The position numbers were made by a program, and so were the translations under genes. Under the pieces are notes generated by a model. It saw only the letters and a list, made by a program, of their open reading frames with translations. It ran no database searches and was not told the DNA's origin. DNA of 64,000 nucleotides from CAZCAC01 sp964496575 (lineage in GTDB: Bacteria > Planctomycetota > UBA1135 > GCA-002686595), in contig CAZCAC010000044.1 of assembly GCA_964496575.1 (NCBI GenBank), forward strand, positions 1 through 64,000, in the 5' to 3' direction. Shown piece by piece: positions 53,614-62,239 of this stretch; positions within the stretch are counted from its first letter, which is position 1; each line of letters starts with the position of its first letter.

Positions 53614-56199
53614 CTATTCTCTCAAGGTCAGGATCTCTCTGTTCGTGAACTGCGCCTGGATGGGGTTCAAGGCCTCTCCTACCACGGCCTGCAGGTGGAA
53701 CTCGAAGCCTGCCTGCCCCGGATGGCCCGGAACGCGAAGCGGAAACTCCGCGACTCCGGATGCCGGGATCACACCCTGCCGGAGACGGGAGAGATGAGCT
53801 GAGTCCAGCCGGAGGGTGCCGTAGCCGGTATGACGATATCCTTCCGCCCACGAGCCGAGCAGCTGGTAGAGATCACCCGGATCCCCCTTGATGCTAACGG
53901 GAACACCCATCGCAATCCTGGCTTCCGCGCCGACGTAGAGACCGATGTCCACGCCGAAGAACTCGAGATACCTGACCAGGATCTCCTTGCGCGTCTCGGG
54001 CCAATCTCCGTCCAGGAGACCGCCCAGGGAGAAGGCGCTGGCGATGGTACGAAAACTGCCTGCGTCTTGGATCACTGCCCGGCAGTTGTTGCCGGAGGAG
54101 GCGAACAGCCGCTCGGCGGGGCTGACCGCATCGACCACGTCCATCAGAAGGTCCTCACCTGCGTACTTCAAGGTGAGTCCCTCCACCAGCGATCCGGCGG
54201 CTCCACTCACGTACTTCATATCCTCCCCGGAGCTGCCTTCCTGCACACCGAACCACTGATTCAAGGTGCCCTTCTCCGGGTCGTCGCACCACGTGTTACC
54301 GCCTTCCAGATAGATGTGGTTACCTGCCTGGAGAGCGGTCACGATGTTGGCCGCTTCACTGGCGGAGAGCACGTAATTGTCTGCAAAGAGACCCAAGCAG
54401 ATGAACCAGATGTCGTGCAGGCTCCAGTCCGTGGGCCAGGCATCGTAGTGATGATAGGGAATGCCCAGATCACCGAGCGCGTCCAGCAGGAAGGGGGTGG
54501 TATAGGGCCGGCTGCAAAGATCGACAACGGCAATGCTCCCCGGTCCGGATACGGGACAGAAATAGCTACCCACCCGAGGCATGATGGCTTCGTTTGGAGA
54601 GGCAGCATTGTCCGTGGCCACCAAACGATAGGAGACCACGTCTCCGGGAGATACGGTTCCAGCCAACGCTTCGCTGTACCAGTAGCAGATATCTTCACGG
54701 GACAGGCTCACGTCGACCTGGGGCACACCGTTGATGCTGTATTCCGCCTTCACTTCAGGCGTGGTCATGTCATCCTTGCAGAGGGTCCGCACCGTCGCCG
54801 GCCACTGGGTGGCGGAGGCACTTCGCAAGGGGACATGACGCGAGATCACCGGGGCTGAGCTATCTTCCCTGACCTGGAAGGTCATCATGCCGTCCGGCGC
54901 TACCAGGGGATAGATGGTCTCACGCGAGCCATCGTCCCGGGCTTCGATGTAGAACGAGACGGTGGTGTCCAGGGGCTGGAGCGGAATCTCAGCGGTGTAT
55001 TCATCCGGTTGGCCGGTTGGTGCCATCACCACTTCGGCGAACGGCACCCCGCCCGTCGTGGTCCAGTGGATCACGGGATACCCGCCGAGGAGTGCGGAGC
55101 CGTTGGGTGGAGTCACCTCGGCCGTGACCGGGTAGCCGGCCCCCGTTTCCTCGGTGTCCCCCGGCGGAAAGGGGTAGAGACGGATCTGCTCACGCTTCAC
55201 GAAGTTCCGCGTGCGGCAGTGGAGTGAAGCGAGCCATCCATCATTTTCGGCAAGGACTCCGATCACTTCATAGCCAGGAAAGGCACCCTGGAAGACCCCG
55301 ATCGCAATCGCGTCATCGGCGTGATTGTGAACGGGTACGAAGACCTGCTTGTTCGAGATCAGACAGTTCAGATAAGGTCTGTAATTATCCTGGCCCACCG
55401 CCTTGGACATCATGGGGAAGCGGTGAATCCTGTAGGGCCGACCCCAGGGGCTCTCGAGGCTGGAATAGTGAGCAACCGTGTCCTCGGCCTGTGCATGGCG
55501 AATGACATCGTATTCCGGAAAATCAGCGACGATGAGGGTCTCTGGGTTGGCAGGCTTGGCCCAGGTGTCGTGATGGCAGATATCCTTGGGCGCTATCGTG
55601 TGGTAATTCTCGATGCCGAAGTACGACTCCATGGTCGCGTCGAGCTCCGCCTTGGTCATCGTGGGATTCGACTCGTATACATGAGTTGACGAGAAGGCCC
55701 GGCCGTAGGCACCGGGATAGAAGTTCCCGCCGACATGGCGCAGTCCGGACTCGTAGTAATTGATGCCGTAGAGGGCAGCGAAGGACTCGGGAAGACGATC
55801 ATCCCAGTACCCGTGGTAGCAGGTGTAGTTCACTACACCCATTTCGTTGTTTGCATCCCAGACGAAACACGGGCCATAGTCCCGGGTCCATGCGGTCTCG
55901 GTCAGGATGTGGAGGAAGTGGAAGTTGGTCAGGGGAATACCGTTGCCACTCAGAAAGCTCACCCAGCGGTCCTCCTGCACCTGGTCGTCCACGGGAATGT
56001 AGACCTGGTGATCTTGCTGGAGCTTGTTCATGAAGTCCGCATTCTCCCACCGAGCCAGGATCCCCTCGGATTCCTCCCATTCCGCGCAGCAATGGACTGG
56101 GCCCGGTGGAGAATTCCTGGCGCCAGGAGGGGGATTGAGCCGCTGCTTCTCCAGCAGTCGGTCGAGGCTCGGCTTCTGCGGCGTCTGGGCGTTGCCCAT
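53614..56199 (-). CDS. Secreted agmatine/peptidylarginine deiminase-like protein with damaged 5' end
   Basis: About 861 residues from ATG 56199. The first 350 residues show the PAD/agmatine-deiminase fold: CCAEWEESEGILARW, TETAWTRDYGP, RHVGGNFYPGAYGRAF, ICHHDTWAKP, and a late SLHC with the presumed catalytic Cys. The C-terminal part has beta domains and a module (WFGVQEGSSGED...GGLLDGDWPETRKEILVRYLEFFG) repeated in the fragment at 56251. Immediately before ATG 56199 in frame lies a hydrophobic run (LIATPLILLAATG) that should be the signal peptide, but no ATG, GTG or TTG starts it. The original 5' end seems lost, close to the inverted fragment. It may be non-exported or nonfunctional. Confidence 0.7.
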   Translation of the reverse strand: MGNAQTPQKPSLDRLLEKQRLNPPPGARNSPPGPVHCCAEWEESEGILARWENADFMNKLQQDHQVYIPVDDQVQEDRWVSFLSGNGIPLTNFHFLHILTETAWTRDYGPCFVWDANNEMGVVNYTCYHGYWDDRLPESFAALYGINYYESGLRHVGGNFYPGAYGRAFSSTHVYESNPTMTKAELDATMESYFGIENYHTIAPKDICHHDTWAKPANPETLIVADFPEYDVIRHAQAEDTVAHYSSLESPWGRPYRIHRFPMMSKAVGQDNYRPYLNCLISNKQVFVPVHNHADDAIAIGVFQGAFPGYEVIGVLAENDGWLASLHCRTRNFVKREQIRLYPFPPGDTEETGAGYPVTAEVTPPNGSALLGGYPVIHWTTTGGVPFAEVVMAPTGQPDEYTAEIPLQPLDTTVSFYIEARDDGSRETIYPLVAPDGMMTFQVREDSSAPVISRHVPLRSASATQWPATVRTLCKDDMTTPEVKAEYSINGVPQVDVSLSREDICYWYSEALAGTVSPGDVVSYRLVATDNAASPNEAIMPRVGSYFCPVSGPGSIAVVDLCSRPYTTPFLLDALGDLGIPYHHYDAWPTDWSLHDIWFICLGLFADNYVLSASEAANIVTALQAGNHIYLEGGNTWCDDPEKGTLNQWFGVQEGSSGEDMKYVSGAAGSLVEGLTLKYAGEDLLMDVVDAVSPAERLFASSGNNCRAVIQDAGSFRTIASAFSLGGLLDGDWPETRKEILVRYLEFFGVDIGLYVGAEARIAMGVPVSIKGDPGDLYQLLGSWAEGYRHTGYGTLRLDSAHLSRLRQGVIPASGVAEFPLRVPGHPGQAGFEFHLQAVVGEALNPIQAQFTNREILTLRE

Positions 56200-56250
56200 T
56201 CCGGTTGCTGCCAGGAGAATCAGCGGAGTTGCGATCAGGGTAGCTGGGTC

Positions 56251-56712
56251 GGCATCGACCGCAACGTATGCCTGCCCTACTTCGCACCTCTGGGTCTGCA
56301 TCACATCGATTGCTGGGCGAAGCTGCTGACTCCGGAGAAGATCGTGGTCAAGCGTGTGCCACCGAGCGATCCGAACTCCAGCGTCTACTCCGCGCTGTTC
56401 GGGATCGAGAGCACCACGGATGGCACCGCCGACCTTTCCTTCCTGAACGGTCTCCCCGGCACCCTGGGGGATGGGATGAGCTTCGCCTACACCGGCGAAA
56501 ACATGTGGATGGACGAGCTCTGGGCGGCGGCCCAGGCAACTCGCTATCTGCTCAACCCGGGCGATGGAAACGGCCACGCGATCTCCTGCGAGATCCCCCT
56601 GCGCCGCACCATCGCCTGCTCCTTCGAGTTCGGAGGTCTGCAAGACGGCACGGCTCCCTCCACTCGAATGGAGTTGCTCCAGCGGTATATGGCGTTCTTC
56701 CGTCTGAGGTAA
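56251..56712 (+). pseudogene. Truncated, internally deleted deiminase paralogue
   Basis: The frame reads GIDRNVCLPYFAPLGLHHIDCWAKLLTPEKIVVKRVPP, homologous to the middle of the opposite-strand deiminase (ICHHDTWAKPANPETLIVADFPE). It then jumps to SVYSALFGIESTTDG...FEFGGLQDGTAPSTRMELLQRYMAFFRLR, homologous to its C-terminal module. The 5' half and about 400 residues between the parts are missing. It is head-to-head with the deiminase, separated by about 50 bp, so one rearrangement may have clipped both. Confidence 0.75.
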
Positions 56713-56730
56713 CCGGACGGCCAGGTGTCC

Positions 56731-56812
56731 CTCCCGAACTGTGGCGGATGCCCGGGAGGCAACGTCGAGCACGCTCCAGAGGAGCTCATGAAGAACAGGG
56801 TCCGCACGCACC
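56731..56812 (+). pseudogene. Fragment of a CGGC-domain gene
   Basis: Encodes NCGGCPGGNVEHAPEELMKN, almost the same DNA as 48503-48570 inside the intact CGGC gene (differences at a few bases). No start or remaining domain is present. It follows 18 bp after the deiminase fragment, part of the same scar. Confidence 0.8.
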
Positions 56813-56861
56813 GGCAGCTCGGTATCCCGTCGGTCGTTCGTCGAATCGCCTTCGTCGCCCG

Positions 56862-58718
56862 CTATCGTCTCTCCGCACCGGCCTGACTTCCTTCGATCAT
56901 TGCTCGTAGAGTCTGCCAGAGGAGCAAGATGTCTTGCGCGGCCGGGCCCTCGCCGTGTTCCACGACCGTGAGGGCCCGCACCTGCGCCGTGGTGACCTCC
57001 GGGTCGTAGTGGATGCGTCCGACTGGAGTGAGTCCGAGCTCTTGCGCTTCCCGCTCGATCTGTTCGGTGATCTCGGGATTGATGTCGAACTTGTTGACAC
57101 AGACCGCCGCTTCGACCTTCAGCTGGCGAGTCAGCTCGGCCACGCGCTTCATGTCGTGCAGTCCTGACAACGTCGGCTCCGCGACGACCAGCACCAGACG
57201 GGCGCCGGTGATCGAGGCGATAACGGGACAGCCGATCCCGGGAGAGCCGTCGACGATCACCAGCTCCTTCTCCTCGACCGCGGCGACCGCTCGCGCTTCC
57301 CGCCGGACCAGGGAGACCAGCTTCCCGCTGTTGTCGCCGGTGACCGCTAGCCGGGCGTGCACCATCGGCCCGTGGCGGGTGTCGGAGAGGAACCACTCCC
57401 CGGCGAGAACGGGCACCATCGATATCGCCTCGGAGGGGCAGACCTCCACGCAAGCGCCGCACCCCTCGCAGGCGAGGGCGTTCACCGCGAACTCCGGGCC
57501 GCGGACCCCACCGTGATCGTGGATCGCGTCGTACCGACAGCTCTCCTCGCACTCACCGCACCCGAGGCACTTGCGATCCTCGATCCGCGCCTTCGTGCCA
57601 CCGGTGAAGGGCCACGACCCACGCACCTCCGGAGAGAGCACCAGGTACAGATCCGCTGCGTCGACGTCGCAGTCGGCGACCATCGCCTCCTCGGCGAGCG
57701 CAGCCAGGGAGGCGGCCACGCTGGTCTTTCCGGTTCCGCCCTTGCCGCTGATCACGACCAGTTCGTCGACGTCGGGTGACGCTCCCGGATCGGCTAGCTC
57801 GGAGGGAGTCGGGGGAAGGTCCGGCGGCGGCTCGAAGGCGACGGTATCGAAGCGCGGCTCCACTCGTCCGGGGGCGACCTGCTCGGCGAGGTGAGCGGCG
57901 AGACGGGAGAGATCCTGCTCCAGCTCCGGCATCGTCCTCACCGCGGGCTCGCCGCGCGAGTACAGCTCGGCGATCCGCCGATCGTCGGGGATCTCAAGCC
58001 AGATCTCGATCCCCTCGACCTCACAGTACTCGTGCACCTCGAGATCCCCCGCGCCGGCGCGGTTCACCACCACTCCGAAGGGGATCCCCAGGGTTCGCAC
58101 CATCTCCACCGCGAGCTTCAGGTCGCTCAGACCGAACGGGGTGGGTTCGGTGACGAGAACGACGACGTCCGCGTCACGGATCGCTTCGATCGTCGGACAG
58201 GTTGTTCCCGGAGGTGCATCGAGGATAGTCACGTCGGTCGCCGGGTTCGTCTTCAGCACGGCATGGATCACCGGTGGAGCCATTGACTCGCCAACGTCCA
58301 GGAGCCCCCGCGTGAAGAGGATCCCCTCCGCGGTGCGTCCATCCTCGACCGTTCCGATGCGGCGGTCCACTTCGGTGATCGCCTGTTCCTCGCAGACGAG
58401 TGAACACGCTCCGCAGCCGTGGCACAGTTCGGGGAAGGCAATCACCTTCTCGCCGAGAACGAGGATCGCCGAGAAGCGGCACACCTCGCCACAGGCGCCG
58501 CAGTACGTACACTTGTCGTCGTTGACAATGGGCACGGGGATCGAGACGTCCCGGCTTCGATCGAATTGAGGGGCGAGGAAGATGTGCCCGTTGGGCTCCT
58601 CCACATCGCAATCGAGGTAAGCCACGGATCGTCCGTTGGCGGCGAGAGCGAGAGCCAGGTTCGTCGACAGGGTCGTCTTGCCCGTCCCGCCCTTGCCGGA
58701 GGCGATGGCGATCTTCAT
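56862..58718 (-). CDS. Fused double MinD-type ATPase with ferredoxin inserts
   Basis: This 618-residue protein consists of two similar halves. Half 1 (1-290): GKGGTGKTT Walker A, then ferredoxin motifs CTYCGACGEVC and CHGCGACSLVC, and DAPPGTTCP. Half 2 (about 320-618): GKGGTGKTS, CLGCGECEESC, CEGCGACVEVCP, and DGSPGIGCP. Each half is a MinD/CooC-like P-loop ATPase with an inserted two-cluster ferredoxin. In most anaerobes these are two adjacent genes. They are thought to work in Fe-S or metal-cofactor assembly. It is 23 bp after the NifX-like gene; DUF5320 and DUF134 genes precede in the same direction. Confidence 0.88.
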   Translation of the reverse strand: MKIAIASGKGGTGKTTLSTNLALALAANGRSVAYLDCDVEEPNGHIFLAPQFDRSRDVSIPVPIVNDDKCTYCGACGEVCRFSAILVLGEKVIAFPELCHGCGACSLVCEEQAITEVDRRIGTVEDGRTAEGILFTRGLLDVGESMAPPVIHAVLKTNPATDVTILDAPPGTTCPTIEAIRDADVVVLVTEPTPFGLSDLKLAVEMVRTLGIPFGVVVNRAGAGDLEVHEYCEVEGIEIWLEIPDDRRIAELYSRGEPAVRTMPELEQDLSRLAAHLAEQVAPGRVEPRFDTVAFEPPPDLPPTPSELADPGASPDVDELVVISGKGGTGKTSVAASLAALAEEAMVADCDVDAADLYLVLSPEVRGSWPFTGGTKARIEDRKCLGCGECEESCRYDAIHDHGGVRGPEFAVNALACEGCGACVEVCPSEAISMVPVLAGEWFLSDTRHGPMVHARLAVTGDNSGKLVSLVRREARAVAAVEEKELVIVDGSPGIGCPVIASITGARLVLVVAEPTLSGLHDMKRVAELTRQLKVEAAVCVNKFDINPEITEQIEREAQELGLTPVGRIHYDPEVTTAQVRALTVVEHGEGPAAQDILLLWQTLRAMIEGSQAGAERR

Positions 58719-58741
58719 CAGTGGATGCTTCGGGGGGCTCG

Positions 58742-59101
58742 TTACCAGTGGCCTTCCGCGTTCGGGCCGGAGGCCGACTCGAGCTCACCCGCCTTGAACC
58801 GATCGATGGCCTCACCGACCGTTCCCTTGGCGCCGACGTAGATCTGGATGCCGGCGGCCTCGAGGGTCTGGAACGCCTTGGGACCGCAGTGCCCGGTGAT
58901 GAGGCACTTCGCTCCGAGCTCGGCGACCAGGCCCGCGGCCTGAATCCCGGCGCCCTGCTGGAGATCGCGGTTCGTGCTGTTGTCCACGACCTCGAACGCG
59001 TCGGTTTCGTCGTCGTAGAGGATGAATCTGTCCGCGCGGCCGAAACGGGGGTCGACGGGGGATTCGAGCGTTTCGCCCGAGGTGGTCACGATGATCTTCA
59101 T
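58742..59101 (-). CDS. NifX/NafY-like dinitrogenase-cofactor-type protein
   Basis: About 119 residues starting MKIIVTTSGETLESPVDPRFGRADRFILYDDETDAFEVVDNS, then GIQAAGLVAELGAKCLITGHCGPKAFQTLEAAGIQIYVG. This is the small RNase-H-like fold that binds FeMo-co or Fe-S fragments in NifX and NifB-tail proteins. No nitrogenase genes are visible, so it belongs to the general anaerobe group associated with MinD-type ATPases. ATG 59101 is chosen on family length; an in-frame TTG at 59119 overlaps the upstream stop. Confidence 0.85.
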   Translation of the reverse strand: MKIIVTTSGETLESPVDPRFGRADRFILYDDETDAFEVVDNSTNRDLQQGAGIQAAGLVAELGAKCLITGHCGPKAFQTLEAAGIQIYVGAKGTVGEAIDRFKAGELESASGPNAEGHW

Positions 59102-59115
59102 TCCAGTTTCTCGAG

Positions 59116-59478
59116 TCAATCAGGAGAGGTCTCACGTTCTTCGTCGGCCAGCTCGGACTCGAGTCCGCCGAGGCGTCTCGAGACTTCCTCGAGCTGGTTG
59201 CCGAGGTCCGCGACGATCGATTGGAGTGACTCCAGGCGATCCTGAGTCCTTCGCGGTCGCGACATCGGTCGTTCGAGCTCGGGCTCCGCGAAGGCCGGTC
59301 CGCGGCCTCCGCGGAAGCCCTGTTGCAGACCGCGCCCGCCTCCGCCCCGGCGCCAGCCGCGGCCCCAGTTGCCCGCGGGGCTCTGGTAGCCGGGGGCGTC
59401 CCAGCCGGTGCAGTAGCCCGCTCCGCGTCCTGTTCTCGGTCCCATTCCCGTCGGTCCTGTTCTGTCACCACCAGGCAT
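59116..59478 (-). CDS. DUF5320-like small protein
   Basis: About 120 residues from ATG 59478, with AAGGAG eight bases upstream. It begins MPGGDRTGPTGMGPRTGRGAGYCTG, the signature of DUF5320 proteins, has a Gly/Arg-rich middle with one Cys, and ends in a helical coiled coil (RLESLQSIVADLGNQLEEVSRRLGGLESELADEE). Such proteins accompany NifX/MinD-type ATPase clusters; function unknown. Confidence 0.8.
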   Translation of the reverse strand: MPGGDRTGPTGMGPRTGRGAGYCTGWDAPGYQSPAGNWGRGWRRGGGGRGLQQGFRGGRGPAFAEPELERPMSRPRRTQDRLESLQSIVADLGNQLEEVSRRLGGLESELADEERETSPD

Positions 59479-59513
59479 GGTAGTTCTCCTTGGGTTCTGT
59501 CCCGTTGTCGGAT

Positions 59514-60137
59514 TCAATCGTCCGATTCCTGCTGTGTTTCGTCCGAGGCGTCCTCGCGCCGCCGGCGTGTGCCGCGACGCGGCTCCTCGCCTGCTTCACG
59601 ACCTTGGCCCTGGCCACGACCCTGGCCACGACCCTGGCCTCTTCCTTGTCCCTGTCGGGCCCGGCGGCCCATTCCTCGACCGGTTCCGGGGCCTTCCCCT
59701 TTCGGTCCGGTTCCATCTCTGTTCGGCATCTCGTCACTCGTCTTCGGGGTGTTCCCCGTCTGGTCCCTGGTATCCACGGAGCCGCATCGCCGGCGGTTTC
59801 CCCCGCCTCGCCCGCCTCCACGTCGCCCACGCCCGTGTGGTCCACGGCGGAGCTCTACGGCTCCTCCTTCGAACCGAATGGCCTTGCCCCCCACGAACGC
59901 GTCGGCGACCTTGCCGCGCGCGGCGGCCAGGATCCGACCGACCGTGGCGCGAGAGACTCCCATCTGTTCGGCGACCTCGTCCTGGTAGTGCCCCTCGTGG
60001 TCGGCGAGGCGGACCGCCTCGAACTCATCGAGGGTCAGCACCACCTCCTGCAGCTGCCGCAAGGGGACGCCAACCGGCTTGAAACAGCCCCGGGGGGGCT
60101 CTGAGCGGATCTGGCGGGTGGATATCGGTCGGGCCAT
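59514..60137 (-). CDS. DUF134 regulator, copy 3, fused to a DUF5320-like tail
   Basis: This 207-residue protein has a DUF134 core in residues 1-105 (FKPVGVPLRQLQEVVLTLDEFEAVRLADHEGHYQDEVAEQMGVSRATVGRILAAARGKVADAFV). After a linker comes a second start-like segment MPNRDGTGPKGEGPGTGRGMGR, the DUF5320 signature, then GQGRGQGRGQGRGQGQGR encoded by short tandem repeats (around 59600-59645). A DUF5320 gene was probably fused by loss of a stop. ATG 60137 begins MARPIST, as copies 1-2. Heads the NifX-ATPase operon. Confidence 0.8.
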   Translation of the reverse strand: MARPISTRQIRSEPPRGCFKPVGVPLRQLQEVVLTLDEFEAVRLADHEGHYQDEVAEQMGVSRATVGRILAAARGKVADAFVGGKAIRFEGGAVELRRGPHGRGRRGGGRGGGNRRRCGSVDTRDQTGNTPKTSDEMPNRDGTGPKGEGPGTGRGMGRRARQGQGRGQGRGQGRGQGQGREAGEEPRRGTRRRREDASDETQQESDD

Positions 60138-60160
60138 GCTGAGCTTCCGTGATGGGAGCA

Positions 60161-60180
60161 TTATCGGCATATGCTCATAA
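60161..60180. promoter_or_regulatory. DUF134-type palindromic operator, copy 3
   Basis: TTATCGGCATATGCTCATAA: 14 of 20 positions match the core at 34245-34264, with the outer TTAT and CATAA arms intact. It lies 23 bp before the start at 60137. Confidence 0.75.
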
Positions 60181-60204
60181 TAATTCAAGCCACCATCTCG
60201 GAAT

Positions 60205-60265
60205 AGAGCATCTCCTCCCCTTCGAGTGGGTTTCCGGGACCCACTCAAACGGGAGGAGATGCTCT
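60205..60265. terminator. Long two-part hairpin between hcp and the DUF134 operon
   Basis: Outer 15-bp perfect stem (60205-60219 with 60251-60265) and inner 8-bp stem GAGTGGGT/ACCCACTC (60224-60231 with 60239-60246). On the + strand it ends in TTTCTT; on the minus strand it follows the hcp stop by about 33 bp. It may terminate hcp transcription. Confidence 0.7.
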
Positions 60266-60297
60266 TTCTTCGCGCGGCTCGCCAGCAGTCCCGCAGC

Positions 60298-61869
60298 CTA
60301 CGCTCCGGCCATGATCGCCTTCACGTCCTCTTCCGCGGTTCCGATACCCTTGATGCCGAAGTTCTCCACCAGCACTGAGGCAACACCCGGCGACAGGAAT
60401 GCGGGCAGGGTGGGGCCGAGACGGATGCCCTTGACACCCAGATACAAGAGGCCCAGCAGGACGGTGACGGCCTTCTGCTCGTACCAGCCGATGTCGAAGC
60501 TCAGAGGGAGATCGTTGACGCTATCGGCGCCGAACACCTCGGTGAGCTTGAGCGCGACCACGGCCAGGCTGTAGCTGTCGTTGCACTGACCGGCGTCGAG
60601 CACGCGGGGAATGCCGCCGATGTCGCCCAGATCCAGCTTGTTGTAGCGGTACTTGGCACAGCCAGCCGTCAGGATGACCGCCTCCTCGGGCAGGGCCTCG
60701 GCCACCGCGGTGAAGTACTGGCGTGTCTTCTGGTGGCCATCGCAACCGGCCATCACCACGAAGCGCTTGATGGCGCCGGACTTCACCGCATCGACGACCT
60801 TGTCGGCCACGGCCAGAATCTGATCGTGCGCGAAGCCGCACATGACGCTGCCGGTCTCGATGTTGGTGGGGGCCGAGCAACTCTTGGCCTGCTCGATGAT
60901 CGCCGAGAAGTCCTTGCGACCTCCACCCTCGCGGCCATCGATGTGCTTCAAGCCGGGGAAGCTCACCACTCCGGTGGTCCAGATACGGTCCTCGTACTTG
61001 TCGGTGGGCTTCTTGATGCAGTTGGTCGTCATCAGGATGGGACCGTTGAAGGAGGCGAACTCCTTGCGCTGCTGGTACCAGGCGCCGCCGTAGTTGCCCA
61101 CCAGGTTGTCGTACTTCTTGAAGAAGGGGTAGGCGTGAGCCGGGAGCATCTCGCTGTGGGTGTACACGTCCACGCCGGTGCCCTTGGTCTGCTCCAGCAG
61201 GTCCTCGAGATCGCGAAGATCGTGGCCCGAGACCAGGATGCCGGGGTTGTCGCGCACTTCGAGGGTGACCTCGGTGGCCTCCTGTTTGCCGAATCGGTCG
61301 GTGTGGGCGCCGTCGAGGCGAGCCATGACCTTCACGGATGCCTCGCCGCACTTCAGGGCCAGCGCGGTGAGCGCGCCGGCGTCGGTCTCGGTGGCCACGG
61401 TGGCCATGGTCTCCACCAGGAACCGGTCGGTCTCGGGATCGATCTGGCCCAGGGCGGCGGCGTGGTGATCGTAGGCGGCCATGCCCTTCAAGCCGAAGAG
61501 GATCAGCTCACGCAGGGACTGCACATCCTCGTCGTCGCAGGCCGGCAAGCCACAGCGACCCTTCTCGAGGGCGGGAGCCTCGAAGCGCTCGGCGGCTTCA
61601 TCGGCGCGTGTCTCCCAGACCTGGATGTCCTCGGAGTCGAAGTTCGCGTTGGTGATGGTCACGAACAGGCCGTCCGCCACCAGGCGAGCGACGGCGGGAT
61701 CGTCATTCCCCGCCGCGGCGGCGCCGCGAGCCAGGCGGATGAGGCGCGCCACGAGACCATCCAGCTCGGCCGCGGTCTCGGGGGTCTTGCCGCACACACC
61801 GACGGTGTCGCAACCCACACCCTTGCTGGCTTCCTGGCATTGGTTACAGAACATCTGGGAATCAGGCAT
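60298..61869 (-). CDS. hcp: Hybrid cluster protein (hydroxylamine reductase)
   Basis: The product is 523 residues. The N-terminal cluster motif C-x2-C-x8-C-x5-C in MFCNQCQEASKGVGCDTVGVCGK is the class I anaerobe type. Hybrid-cluster ligands are in CGEASVKVMARLDGAH, TTNCIKKP, VMAGCDGHQKTRQYF, LTAGCAKYRYNKLDLGDIGGIPRVLDAGQCNDSYSLAVVAL and GIRLGPTLPAFLSP. Hcp reduces hydroxylamine or NO in anaerobes. It is alone, without an hcr reductase; the DUF134-NifX operon follows in the same direction. Confidence 0.95.
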   Translation of the reverse strand: MPDSQMFCNQCQEASKGVGCDTVGVCGKTPETAAELDGLVARLIRLARGAAAAGNDDPAVARLVADGLFVTITNANFDSEDIQVWETRADEAAERFEAPALEKGRCGLPACDDEDVQSLRELILFGLKGMAAYDHHAAALGQIDPETDRFLVETMATVATETDAGALTALALKCGEASVKVMARLDGAHTDRFGKQEATEVTLEVRDNPGILVSGHDLRDLEDLLEQTKGTGVDVYTHSEMLPAHAYPFFKKYDNLVGNYGGAWYQQRKEFASFNGPILMTTNCIKKPTDKYEDRIWTTGVVSFPGLKHIDGREGGGRKDFSAIIEQAKSCSAPTNIETGSVMCGFAHDQILAVADKVVDAVKSGAIKRFVVMAGCDGHQKTRQYFTAVAEALPEEAVILTAGCAKYRYNKLDLGDIGGIPRVLDAGQCNDSYSLAVVALKLTEVFGADSVNDLPLSFDIGWYEQKAVTVLLGLLYLGVKGIRLGPTLPAFLSPGVASVLVENFGIKGIGTAEEDVKAIMAGA

Positions 61870-62239
61870 CGAGGTCTTCCGTCTCTTGAGTTCTTGGCGC
61901 TACTGCGCCGGGGTCCACATTCAACGCGGGTAGTATCGACAGTATCGGCCCGAATGTCCTTGACGGGGATCAAGTGCGAGCATCCGGGTGAGGGAATCGC
62001 GGCGCTCGCCTTGGTCTCGAATCACCGGCGCCAGATCGAGCCCCAATTCCCATCTTTCTGCTGTGATACACCTTTCTCCCAGTCTGCGAGAGGCGATGGT
62101 AGGAACAGTACGGAGCCCGTTTCTTTTCTCACGCACAGGCGCAGATCACAAGGGCGTGGAAACAGACCTGATTCCGTATCTGTCCCGGAGAGACGGATGG
62201 CCGGCGTATGATTGGAGGACCCTGGACAGAGGTGCCTTG
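61870..62239. other. Intergenic region upstream of hcp and the methyltransferase
   Basis: The 370-bp divergent spacer contains repeat copy C (62109-62178). The stretch upstream of hcp has no recognisable FNR/NsrR/HcpR-type palindrome; I looked for TTGAT-N4-ATCAA and saw none. Confidence 0.45.
62109..62178. repeat. Palindromic intergenic repeat, copy C
   Basis: The outer ends TACGGA and TCCGTA are perfect inverted repeats, with CACGC (left) and GCGTG (right) near the loop. The right arm carries AACAGACCTGATTCCG, close to copies A and B. Confidence 0.6.

Noticed and set aside
53614..57552. A single 1312-residue protein including deiminase plus upstream sequence
   Set aside because: Its first 440 codons are antisense or out of frame to the MinD-type ATPase gene and the deiminase fragment; only the part from about 56230 downward is protein-like.
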